Of a stretch of 12,911 nt of DNA, positions 6,650 to 12,911 are shown in pieces. The DNA comes from JBIOJM01 sp044450785. Its GTDB lineage: Bacteria > Planctomycetota > Planctomycetia > Isosphaerales > Isosphaeraceae. Both the position numbers and the translations under genes were made by a program. The notes under the pieces were generated by a model that worked only from the letters and a program-made list of their open reading frames with translations, made no database searches and was not told where the DNA came from. The stretch's first letter is position 1. Each line of letters begins with the position of its first letter. The DNA is taken from the NCBI GenBank assembly GCA_044450785.1, contig JBIOJM010000301.1, forward strand, positions 1 to 12,911, written 5' to 3'.

Positions 6650-8860
6650 ATGTCTGCGATCCCGGAGCTTCAGGCCGCGAGCCGCGGACGAGCGCCAAAA
6701 ATGGACAACGACGAGGTTGAGATCGGTTTGAGCGCTCCTCTCGGGGCCACACCCTATCCTGAGGGGGTCAATTTCAGCGTTTTCTCGAAGAAAGCCACGT
6801 TGATCGAACTGATCCTGTTCGACGACGTGGCTGCCGCTCGGCCGGCGAGGATCATCCCGCTCGATCCCAGCCGCCACCGCACGTACCACTACTGGCATGC
6901 CTTCGTCCGGGGCCTGAAACCGGGGCAGATCTATGCATACCGGGCCCACGGGCCGTTCGCGCCGGAAGCGGGGTACTGGTTCGATGGCACAAAGGTGCTC
7001 CTCGACCCTTACGGGCTCGCTGTAGCCGTCCCGGACGCCTGCGACCGGAGGAGGGCGAGCCGGGCCGGCGTCGATTCAGCCGCGGTGATGAAGAGCGTCG
7101 TCGCGGATCCCGATCGGTATGACTGGGAAGGGGACAAGCCCCTCAAGCGTCCTTTCACGGGGACCGTGATCTACGAGCTCCACCTCCGCGGGTTCACCCG
7201 CCATCCCAGCTCGGGCGTCGCCCCCGAGCGGCGCGGGACCTACGCCGGGCTGATCGAGAAGATCCCCTACCTTGTGGAACTGGGCATCACGGCGGTCGAG
7301 ATCCTGCCGGTCTTCCAGTTCGACCCCCAGGACACGCCGGCGGAGCTGGTCAATTACTGGGGCTACCAGCCGGTGTCGCTTTTTGCGCCGCACCACGCCT
7401 ACAGCTCACGCAAGGAGCCACTCGGCGTCCTCGACGAGTTCCGCGACATGGTCAAGGCCCTCCACCGCGCCGGGATCGAGGTGATCCTTGACGTGGTCTT
7501 CAACCACACCACCGAGGGCGGCGCCGATGGGCCGACTCTCTGCTACCGCGGATTCGCGAATGACATCTACTACATCCTTGAGAACGACCGGTCCCGCTAT
7601 GCCGACTACTCCGGCTGCGGCAATACGCTCAACGCCAACCATCCGATCGTGCGCCGCCTGATCCAGGACAGCCTGCGCCACTGGGTCACCCGGATGCACG
7701 TCGACGGCTTCCGCTTCGACCTTGCGTCCATTCTGTCTCGTGACGAGTCGGGCCGCCCGCTGCCCAACCCGCCGATCCTCTGGGATATCGAGTCCGACCC
7801 GGTGCTTGCCGGCACGAAGCTGATCGCCGAGGCCTGGGACGCCGCCGGGCTTTATCAGGTCGGGAGCTTCGTCGGCGATAGCTGGCAGGAGTGGAACGAC
7901 CAGTTCCGCAGCGACGTGCGGCGATTCTGGAGGGGTGACAATGGCACGGTGTCGAACCTCGTGGCGCGGCTCTTGGGTAGCCCGGACATCTACGCGCGCC
8001 AGGAGCGTGAGCCCGAGAAAAGCGTGAATTTCATCACCTGCCACGACGGGTTCACGCTCAACGATCTTGTGTCTTACAACAGCAAGCACAATGAATACAA
8101 CGGCGAGGGCAACCGCGACGGTGCGAACGACAACTTGAGCTGGAACTGCGGCGTGGAGGGCCCGAGCGATGACCCGCTCATCGAGGGGCTGCGCCGCCGG
8201 CAATGCAAGAATTTCCTCACGCTCACCGTCCTCGCGGCTGGCACCCCGATGCTCCTCATGGGCGATGAGGTGCGCCGGACGCAGCGCGGCAATAACAACG
8301 CCTATTGCCAGGACAACGAGGTGAGCTGGTTCGACTGGAGCCTGCTCGAGCAGCATGCCGACATCCATCGCTTCGCCAGATTGCTCCTCGAGGCGTATCA
8401 CCAGCGCCGTGTCGTCGTGAGGGACTTCGATGTCAAGATGAGCCTGAATCAGGCATTGAGCCGCGCGCGGATCGACTGGCACGGGGTGGCGCTTGGCCAG
8501 CCGGACTGGAGTGAATATTCCCACTCAATCGCTTTTACATTCCATGCGACTCAGACACGCTTCCGCGTCCACGGAGTGCTGAACGCCTACTGGGAGCCGT
8601 TGACGTTCGCGCTGCCGCCCGTCCCTGATGGTGGGCAGCCGTGGCGACGCTGGATCGATACCGCGCTCGACCCACCCCATGACATCTGCGACTGGGAGGG
8701 GTTGAGTGAAGTTACCCAGTCGAGTTACCTGGTCCAACCGCGCTCTTCGGTAGTGCTTTTGAGCTGGCATCCAGGCTCTTGGTCCGCTGCGATCAGTGAA
8801 TCCGGTTCCGCGAGTCCGGCGTCGATGTCGTCTACTTGCCAGTCCTCGCGCTCGCCCTGA
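6650..8860 (+). CDS. glgX: Glycogen debranching enzyme (isoamylase type, GH13)
   Basis: Cytoplasmic enzyme that hydrolyses alpha-1,6 branch linkages of glycogen-derived limit dextrins during glycogen breakdown. 736 residues from ATG 6650. An N-terminal CBM48-type domain (GLSAPLGATPYPEGVNFSVF) is followed by the GH13 barrel with all four regions: DVVFNHT, GFRFDLAS (nucleophile Asp357), LIAEAWD (acid Glu394) and FITCHDGFTLNDL (Asp466). MGDEVRRTQRGNNNAYCQDN is highly typical of GlgX. The start is uncertain: the frame is open back to a GTG (6383) overlapping the previous stop, but the first ~80 codons look non-coding. ATG 6626, 6650 and 6701 are the real choices, and none has an ideally spaced ribosome site. 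The conserved protein ends at VVLLS (to 8764). The remaining ~30 residues, Ser-rich, are read out of frame across a dead permease fragment (8776-8913), so the native C-terminus was probably lost. Confidence 0.93.
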   Translation: MSAIPELQAASRGRAPKMDNDEVEIGLSAPLGATPYPEGVNFSVFSKKATLIELILFDDVAAARPARIIPLDPSRHRTYHYWHAFVRGLKPGQIYAYRAHGPFAPEAGYWFDGTKVLLDPYGLAVAVPDACDRRRASRAGVDSAAVMKSVVADPDRYDWEGDKPLKRPFTGTVIYELHLRGFTRHPSSGVAPERRGTYAGLIEKIPYLVELGITAVEILPVFQFDPQDTPAELVNYWGYQPVSLFAPHHAYSSRKEPLGVLDEFRDMVKALHRAGIEVILDVVFNHTTEGGADGPTLCYRGFANDIYYILENDRSRYADYSGCGNTLNANHPIVRRLIQDSLRHWVTRMHVDGFRFDLASILSRDESGRPLPNPPILWDIESDPVLAGTKLIAEAWDAAGLYQVGSFVGDSWQEWNDQFRSDVRRFWRGDNGTVSNLVARLLGSPDIYARQEREPEKSVNFITCHDGFTLNDLVSYNSKHNEYNGEGNRDGANDNLSWNCGVEGPSDDPLIEGLRRRQCKNFLTLTVLAAGTPMLLMGDEVRRTQRGNNNAYCQDNEVSWFDWSLLEQHADIHRFARLLLEAYHQRRVVVRDFDVKMSLNQALSRARIDWHGVALGQPDWSEYSHSIAFTFHATQTRFRVHGVLNAYWEPLTFALPPVPDGGQPWRRWIDTALDPPHDICDWEGLSEVTQSSYLVQPRSSVVLLSWHPGSWSAAISESGSASPASMSSTCQSSRSP

Positions 8861-8913
8861 TCAGCACCAGTCGCTTCGCCATCGTTCCGAAGCGCAGCCG
8901 CGAGACGATCGGG
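8776..8913 (+). pseudogene. Degraded ABC-2 permease C-terminus, overlapping the glgX end in another frame
   Basis: In the frame beginning at 8776 the bases read LLVRCDQ, stop (8797-8799), IRFRESGVDVVYLPVLALAL, then ISTSRFAIVPKRSRETIG. This matches the C-terminal loop, last helix and basic end of YhhJ-like ABC-2 permeases. Against the remnant at 218-331, bases 8800-8913 align without gaps with 17 of 38 identical residues, including LALALI and the T-I-G end. An internal stop and charged substitutions in the helix (SRF, VPK) show decay. GlgX reads the same bases up to 8860 in a different frame. The NodT-like gene 325 bases downstream would be its natural operon partner, since such permeases are often followed by an outer-membrane efflux gene. 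Confidence 0.65.
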
Positions 8914-9072
8914 CGATGGGCTGGGTATTTTTTGGGGTCTGGCCAACGGCGCGGCTTCGATCTGTAGGGTGTTTCCTCAATTGTGTTGAACAAGACGCCG
9001 CGATTCGCCCGATATTCCGTCTGTGTGGATTGTAGGTCCTTTGGCGAACACAAGGGTCATCGCTCGGCGATC

Positions 9073-9108
9073 ACCGTCGGCGGCGACCGTAACCGTCAAC
9101 TGAACCGT
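9073..9108 (+). repeat. Four ACCGT direct repeats, possible operator
   Basis: ACCGT occurs at 9073, 9086, 9092 and 9104, start spacings 13, 6 and 12. The copies end 32 bases before the TATAAG at 9141, the usual place for activator binding. Identity of any regulator is unknown, and four 5-mers in GC-rich DNA could be chance. Confidence 0.3.
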
Positions 9109-9140
9109 AAGCGCAAGCGATGTTTCCGGCGACCGGCTGC

Positions 9141-9146
9141 TATAAG
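9141..9146 (+). promoter_or_regulatory. Possible -10 box of the NodT-lipoprotein gene cluster
   Basis: TATAAG matches five of six bases of the -10 consensus and lies 93 bases before the NodT start. No good -35 hexamer is present (about CGATGT at 9118-9123), which would fit activator-dependent transcription through the ACCGT repeats just upstream. The evidence is weak. Confidence 0.25.
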
Positions 9147-9238
9147 GGTCGCAGATCGCTGCCTCGCGGCTTCTCTGCTGGGCTGTTCTTTGATGTTCCC
9201 GCAAAGGACCAAAAGGCCAATAACGACGGAAGACGCGC

Positions 9239-10897
9239 ATGAGTGCACAAAACGCCTGCGGGCAAAAAGATCACCGGATCCGTCGGGCTCGCAGCGCCCG
9301 CCGCTGCGCCTTTTTCGGCTTGCTTGCCGCTGTCTCGCTCGGCAGCGGATGCATCACAACTGGCCCGCGGCAGTGGATTCACAATGGCTTCAAGGTCGGT
9401 CCGAATTATGGCCCGCCGCCGGCTCCCGTGGCTACGGAATGGATCCAGGCGAATGATCCCAGCGTTCAAAACCACCACCTGCAAGACTGGTGGCAGGTCT
9501 TTGGGGATCCCACGCTCGACGCCCTGATTGTTACGGCTTACGAGCAGAACCCGACGCTGCGAATTGCGGGCACACGTGTCCTCGAAGCCCGGGCAGGACA
9601 GGCGATCGCCGTGGGCAACATGTTCCCGCAGACCCAGCAAGCGAGCGCATCGTATAACCGGCTCAATCTTAACTCCAACATGCCCCTTATCGGGCCGCTT
9701 CTCTCATTGGCTCCGCCGAATCAGCGGTCGGCTGCGTTCTCGAACTGGTTCGACGGCTTCAACCTGAGCTGGGAGCTTGATCTCTGGGGCCGCATCCGCA
9801 GGAACATCGAGTCGAACAACGCCAGCCTCGACGCTTCAGTCGAGGACTACGACGCGGCTTTGGTAACCCTGTTCTCGGACGTGGCCACGAGTTACGTCCA
9901 ATATCGGATCGCCCAGCAGAGGATCAAAATCGCGCGCGACAACGTTCGGATTCAGGAAGGTGTACTGGCCCTGGCCGCGGACAAATTCCGGGTCGGCACC
10001 ACGTCCAAGCTTGACGTGGAGCAAGCGAGAACCGTACTGGAGCAGACCCGTTCGACAATCCCGGCCCTGCAGATCCAGCTCGGGCAAGCCAATGACACGC
10101 TCTGTACGTTGGTAGGCTTCCCGCCTTACGACTTGGAGCCAGAGCTGGGACCGGGGCCGCCTCTGGGGAGCCCCCCGATGCCGAACACCCCGGTCTGGGT
10201 CGCCACGGGCATCCCCGCCGATCTTCTGCGCCGGCGCCCCGACGTTCGCAGTGCCGAGCGCCAGGTGGCGGCCCAGTCCGCGCAGATCGGCGTGGCCGAG
10301 GCCGCCCTGTACCCCACCCTCGCCATCAACGGCTTGATCGGTTGGGATGCCGCGGACTTTTCCCGATTTTTCGAAACCAAGAGCTTTATCGGGGCCGTCT
10401 TTCCCAGCTTCACCTGGAACATCTTGAATTACGGCCGGATCAAGAACAACGTGCGCCTGCAGATCGCCAAGACGCAGGAGCTGATTGCGACCTATCAGAA
10501 CACGGTTCTGACGGCCGGCCGGGACGTCCAGACACCGCTCCGGGGCTTCTTGCGATCTCGCGAGCAGGCCGACGACCTTGACCGCAGCGTCAAGGCGGCC
10601 ACGGCGGCCACCGACCTTGGGGTCCAGCAGTACCGCACCGGCACCATCGATTTCAACAGAGTTTTTAACCTGGAAACCACGCAGGTCCAGCAGCAAGACC
10701 AATTGGCGGTTGCGGCGGGCAACATCGCTCTCAACCTCGTCAGCGTGTATCGAGCCCTTGGTGGTGGCTGGGAACTGCGTCTTCACAAGGATGGTCACGA
10801 CGGGGGAGCGATGCCCGGACCGCCGGGACCGGCGAATCCGGCTCAAGCGCCAGCGGCTCCGGCCGGGCCTCTGCCGGCGCCTTTGCCGAATCAATGA
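9239..10897 (+). CDS. NodT-family outer-membrane efflux lipoprotein (TolC-like)
   Basis: 552 residues. It forms the outer-membrane exit duct of a tripartite export system, normally docking with an RND or ABC inner pump through a HlyD-type adaptor. A basic N-terminus and hydrophobic stretch end in lipobox LGSGC (Cys38). The mature protein shows the two OEP repeats: NPTLRIAGTRVLEARAGQA in the first half and ADLLRRRPDVRSAERQVA (RRRPDVR at 331-337) with AALYPTL in the second. The end contains YRTGTIDFNRVFNLE and VSVYRALGGGWELR, both standard for the family. A Pro/Ala-rich tail of ~35 residues (MPGPPGPANPAQAP) follows and is unusual in length. The start ATG has GGAAG (9228-9232) six bases upstream. 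No adaptor or inner pump is found beside it; only a dead ABC-2 permease lies upstream, so it is an orphan here or works with a pump encoded elsewhere. Confidence 0.93.
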   Translation: MSAQNACGQKDHRIRRARSARRCAFFGLLAAVSLGSGCITTGPRQWIHNGFKVGPNYGPPPAPVATEWIQANDPSVQNHHLQDWWQVFGDPTLDALIVTAYEQNPTLRIAGTRVLEARAGQAIAVGNMFPQTQQASASYNRLNLNSNMPLIGPLLSLAPPNQRSAAFSNWFDGFNLSWELDLWGRIRRNIESNNASLDASVEDYDAALVTLFSDVATSYVQYRIAQQRIKIARDNVRIQEGVLALAADKFRVGTTSKLDVEQARTVLEQTRSTIPALQIQLGQANDTLCTLVGFPPYDLEPELGPGPPLGSPPMPNTPVWVATGIPADLLRRRPDVRSAERQVAAQSAQIGVAEAALYPTLAINGLIGWDAADFSRFFETKSFIGAVFPSFTWNILNYGRIKNNVRLQIAKTQELIATYQNTVLTAGRDVQTPLRGFLRSREQADDLDRSVKAATAATDLGVQQYRTGTIDFNRVFNLETTQVQQQDQLAVAAGNIALNLVSVYRALGGGWELRLHKDGHDGGAMPGPPGPANPAQAPAAPAGPLPAPLPNQ

Positions 10898-10983
10898 GAC
10901 GGGATCGACGAGCGTCGAACGGCGTCGCGAGGCGCGTGGAGCGGCCCATGACAACCCTAGGATCAGGCGGGAGGCACAAGAAG

Positions 10984-11313
10984 ATGCGTAGGTGGTTTAA
11001 GTGCTTGGCGAGCGCGGCCGTTCTCCTCGCGTGCGGTCCAGTTTTTGGCGGAGACGGTGAAACTTCTGAACCCGTTCACACGCCGTTGTTTCAACGGCTG
11101 CATCCGGCCGGTGGGTGGTCACCGTACGGGGGCGGTCTCTTTCACTGGTGGTCCCGGCACTGCTTCCCGACCAGATGCGCCCCCGACGACTATTGCCGCA
11201 AGCCGCTTCCCAAAGTGTGCTGGCCGCCCTACCCGGGCTACTATGTCTATGGGCCACCGGAGATCGTTTATCCCGGAGGCCATGGCTTCCCCGATTTCAA
11301 CAAGTCGCATTGA
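10984..11313 (+). CDS. Small secreted cysteine-containing protein, function unknown
   Basis: 109 residues from ATG 10984, preceded by GGCGGGAGG (10967-10973). An in-frame ATG at 10948 with GGAG six bases upstream is an alternative that would add 12 residues in front of the signal. The signal peptide is MRRWFKCLASAAVLLACGPV, cleaved near FGG/DGE, or less likely lipidated at Cys17 (LLAC). The mature part is short and rich in Gly, Pro, Tyr and Trp, with motifs GGWSPYGGGLFHWWSRHC and CWPPYPGYYVYGPP. Four cysteines at 60, 65, 71 and 79 could form two disulfides or bind a metal. I know of no named family. It lies 86 bases after the NodT gene and 142 before the lipoprotein gene, probably in the same transcript, which suggests a cell-envelope role. 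Confidence 0.7.
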   Translation: MRRWFKCLASAAVLLACGPVFGGDGETSEPVHTPLFQRLHPAGGWSPYGGGLFHWWSRHCFPTRCAPDDYCRKPLPKVCWPPYPGYYVYGPPEIVYPGGHGFPDFNKSH

Positions 11314-11444
11314 GCTTGGATGAGGACGCACGGCGTGAGTCGCACCACCTTGGATTGCGGAATTCGCCGACGATTACTCCGACTAGGGAATCGAGGGATG
11401 CCGCGCTCTTGAGTCCCGGGGGAACTGCTCGGGCTTCCGGATTC

Positions 11445-11450
11445 AGGAGA
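11445..11450 (+). promoter_or_regulatory. Ribosome binding site of the lipoprotein gene
   Basis: AGGAGA, five bases before ATG 11456. It is the best Shine-Dalgarno match in the window and fixes the start of this otherwise unknown gene. Confidence 0.6.
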
Positions 11451-11455
11451 GTCGA

Positions 11456-12709
11456 ATGGACAATCGGGGTCGGGGAAAGACGCTCTGGCACCGGTCCCTT
11501 GCATGCGTTGCTGTATTGCTCGCTGGCGTCAGCGGATGCCTGGGCCCGAAGGCCGTCCGCTATACACGCATGCGCTACAACGAAGTCGTCCGCGCCACCA
11601 ACGGCGAGCAGCTCTTGATCAACATCGTGCGGCTTCGCTACGCCGACTCCCCCGTCTTTGTCGACCTACCGAACATCACCAGCCAGTTCGAGGTGGCGGG
11701 CCGAGGAAATTACTTCGGAGGTTACGGCAACAGCACTCCTGGCCACACCAGCCTCGGGTTCGGCGAACTGGCCCTCCGTGACACGCCGACCTTGACCTAC
11801 CACCCTCGCGAGGGAAGGGAAATCGCCAAGGCGCTGTTGACTCCCCTTAGTGCCGACCTGCTCATCGTCGTGAATGCAGGAGCCAATCTCGAGCAACTGC
11901 TGTTATTCGCGATCAACGATATCAACGACGTGCAGAACGCGCCCGACGCCACGACTCTGATCCCGGAGGCCGTTGACGACAACTCCGAGTATCTACGGGG
12001 TGTCCGGTTGCTAGTATCGCTTAAGGCACGCGGCGCAACCGAGTTGACGTTCGGCACGGACGAGGAAACCGAGGGCTCATCCGACCCAACACCAAAGCAG
12101 GCTGTGCAAGGGCGTGATCTGCTGAATGCGTCAAATGACGGGCACGTTTATCGCGCCAGCGGTGACAGCCAGATGACCGTCCTCAAGCGGAAGCGCGGAC
12201 TGTATCTGCGGGTTCGTGCGCCATACGTGAACTCACCCGAGATGCACGAGCTCGCGCGGATCTTTGGGCTGATCCCGGGTCTCGACACGTACAAGCTCAA
12301 ATCGGAGCTGGCCGAAGACATCAAGCGGAATCCGCCGAGCCCACTCGGGTTGGACACGATCTATCTCAACTTCCGATCCGTGTTGCAGATCATGACCTTT
12401 CTCTCCAAAGGTGTTAGCGTCCCGCAAGAGCACGCGCGCTCCGGGGTCGCACCGATGACGCTCGACGACACCGGTGCGCCCTACGACTGGACCCGCGTCA
12501 CCGGCGGAAACTTCGTCGTGCACGCACAGAAACACCGACCTCGCTCCGCGGAGGTGGCGGTGAAATACCGGGGATACTGGTTTTACATCGCTGCCGACGA
12601 CGTAAAGTCGAGGTCTGCGCTGGCCATCTTCGAGATTGTTTTCGCACTGCAAGAATCGGATGGCAAAAGCGCCGGCCCGCTGCTGACGCTGCCGATCGGC
12701 GGCAGGTGA
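11456..12709 (+). CDS. Outer-envelope lipoprotein of unknown function
   Basis: 417 residues. A signal peptide with lipobox GVSGC gives a mature N-terminal Cys28 with Leu at +2, which by the E. coli rule would not hold it in the inner membrane, so outer-membrane anchoring is likely. The conserved-looking core RYNEVVRATN-like segment (MRYNEVVRATNGEQLLINIV), then RLRYADSPVFVDLPNITSQ and DTPTLTYHPREGREIAKALL, resembles uncharacterised lipoproteins I have seen in planctomycetes and some proteobacteria; no biochemical role is known to me. The rest is mixed alpha/beta with a segment NFVVHAQKHRP and a C-terminal YRGYWFYIAADDVKSRSALA. No enzyme motif is evident. It is the third gene of a same-strand run behind the NodT-like duct, so assembly or function at the outer membrane is a reasonable guess only. 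Confidence 0.82.
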   Translation: MDNRGRGKTLWHRSLACVAVLLAGVSGCLGPKAVRYTRMRYNEVVRATNGEQLLINIVRLRYADSPVFVDLPNITSQFEVAGRGNYFGGYGNSTPGHTSLGFGELALRDTPTLTYHPREGREIAKALLTPLSADLLIVVNAGANLEQLLLFAINDINDVQNAPDATTLIPEAVDDNSEYLRGVRLLVSLKARGATELTFGTDEETEGSSDPTPKQAVQGRDLLNASNDGHVYRASGDSQMTVLKRKRGLYLRVRAPYVNSPEMHELARIFGLIPGLDTYKLKSELAEDIKRNPPSPLGLDTIYLNFRSVLQIMTFLSKGVSVPQEHARSGVAPMTLDDTGAPYDWTRVTGGNFVVHAQKHRPRSAEVAVKYRGYWFYIAADDVKSRSALAIFEIVFALQESDGKSAGPLLTLPIGGR

Positions 12710-12911
12710 GCCCCGCCTAGGGCGTTCGGCGATCACGAGGCGTATCGCGGGGATGCTTCCGTTTGACCGGCATGACGCCGCTGGTCTTTTCGATCATGCG
12801 CCAGTGGCTACCGCCTGTGCGCTCGCACATTCCGTGACCGCGACTGCGGCGCGCTCGCTCGGCGTTCGCGGCGTCAAGGTGGCCAGTCTCTTGATCATGT
12901 GACGCCCGTAG
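12710..12911. other. Unassigned right edge
   Basis: About 200 bases after the lipoprotein gene. Short open stretches exist on both strands (for example a minus-strand frame entering from the edge and ending near 12718), but none shows a start site with a ribosome binding site or a recognisable motif. No terminator hairpin with a T-run is visible. Confidence 0.4.

Larger units (their letters stand above)
8861..9238. other. Spacer upstream of the NodT-like gene
   Basis: It contains the end of the dead permease (to 8913), then about 325 bases without a supportable gene. Short repeats of ACCGT and a TATAAG hexamer (listed separately) suggest that the promoter of the envelope gene cluster lies in its second half. 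An ORF at 8983-9456 runs across the NodT start in another frame and has no recognisable protein features. Confidence 0.5.

Noticed and set aside
7406..8524. 372-codon minus-strand ORF inside glgX
   Set aside because: It lies entirely opposite the catalytic barrel of GlgX, whose motifs are unmistakable. Long antisense ORFs are common in high-GC genes.
8921..8945. T-rich run (TATTTTTTGG) after the dead permease as an intrinsic terminator for glgX
   Set aside because: No stable hairpin immediately precedes it.
9836..10954. 372-codon minus-strand ORF opposite the NodT-like gene
   Set aside because: Shadow of a well-supported gene; the product shows no motif and unusual composition.
1..12911. 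CRISPR array, toxin-antitoxin pair, phage or defence genes
   Set aside because: No spaced identical repeats, nuclease, restriction or phage structural motifs were found in any frame read.

Overview
The window is GC-rich, about 60-65% by eye. It looks like chromosomal DNA from a planctomycete, probably of the Isosphaeraceae type. This is inferred from protein style rather than a marker gene: a secreted protein family with HTISWLP and RYTHTWATFV motifs, a GlgX of the isoamylase type, a NodT-like lipoprotein whose mature N-terminus carries WIHNGFKVGPNY, and several secreted proteins of unknown function. No rRNA, tRNA, CRISPR array or complete insertion sequence is visible.

Layout, left to right. 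(1) The left edge carries the last 26 codons of an unidentified, possibly transposase-like ORF, then the C-terminal fragment of an ABC-2 type (YhhJ-like) exporter permease. (2) A secreted hypothetical gene lies on the minus strand (449-1156). (3) On the plus strand follow a FtsX/MacB-type ABC permease, whose reading frame appears broken near base 1616, and its intact LolD/MacB-type ATPase (1560-3520). (4) Converging on these is a small potassium-channel-like gene on the minus strand (3565-4116), possibly preceded by a one-base-overlapping small ORF. (5) On the plus strand are an alpha/beta hydrolase of the esterase/lipase type (4509-6386) and the glycogen debranching enzyme gene glgX (about 6650-8860). 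(6) After a 378-base spacer comes a run of three envelope genes: a NodT/TolC-like outer-membrane efflux lipoprotein (9239-10897), a small cysteine-containing secreted protein (10984-11313) and a lipoprotein of unknown function (11456-12709). The last 200 bases hold nothing I recognise.

The most interesting structure is not a new gene system but a pattern of exporter decay. Two separate remnants of ABC-2 permease C-termini lie 8.6 kb apart (about 122-343 and 8776-8913). They align without gaps at 17 of 38 residues. The second remnant is read in a different frame by the end of glgX, so the last ~30 residues of GlgX appear to be overprinted on a dead permease gene. The NodT gene just downstream would then be the surviving outer-membrane member of an exporter whose inner-membrane parts are gone. 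The FtsX-type permease also looks one base short, so two exporters here appear damaged, barring assembly error. I found no convincing undescribed defence or mobile system. The best candidates for unknown biology are the NodT / Cys-protein / lipoprotein cluster and the variant-filter channel with its overlapping small ORF.
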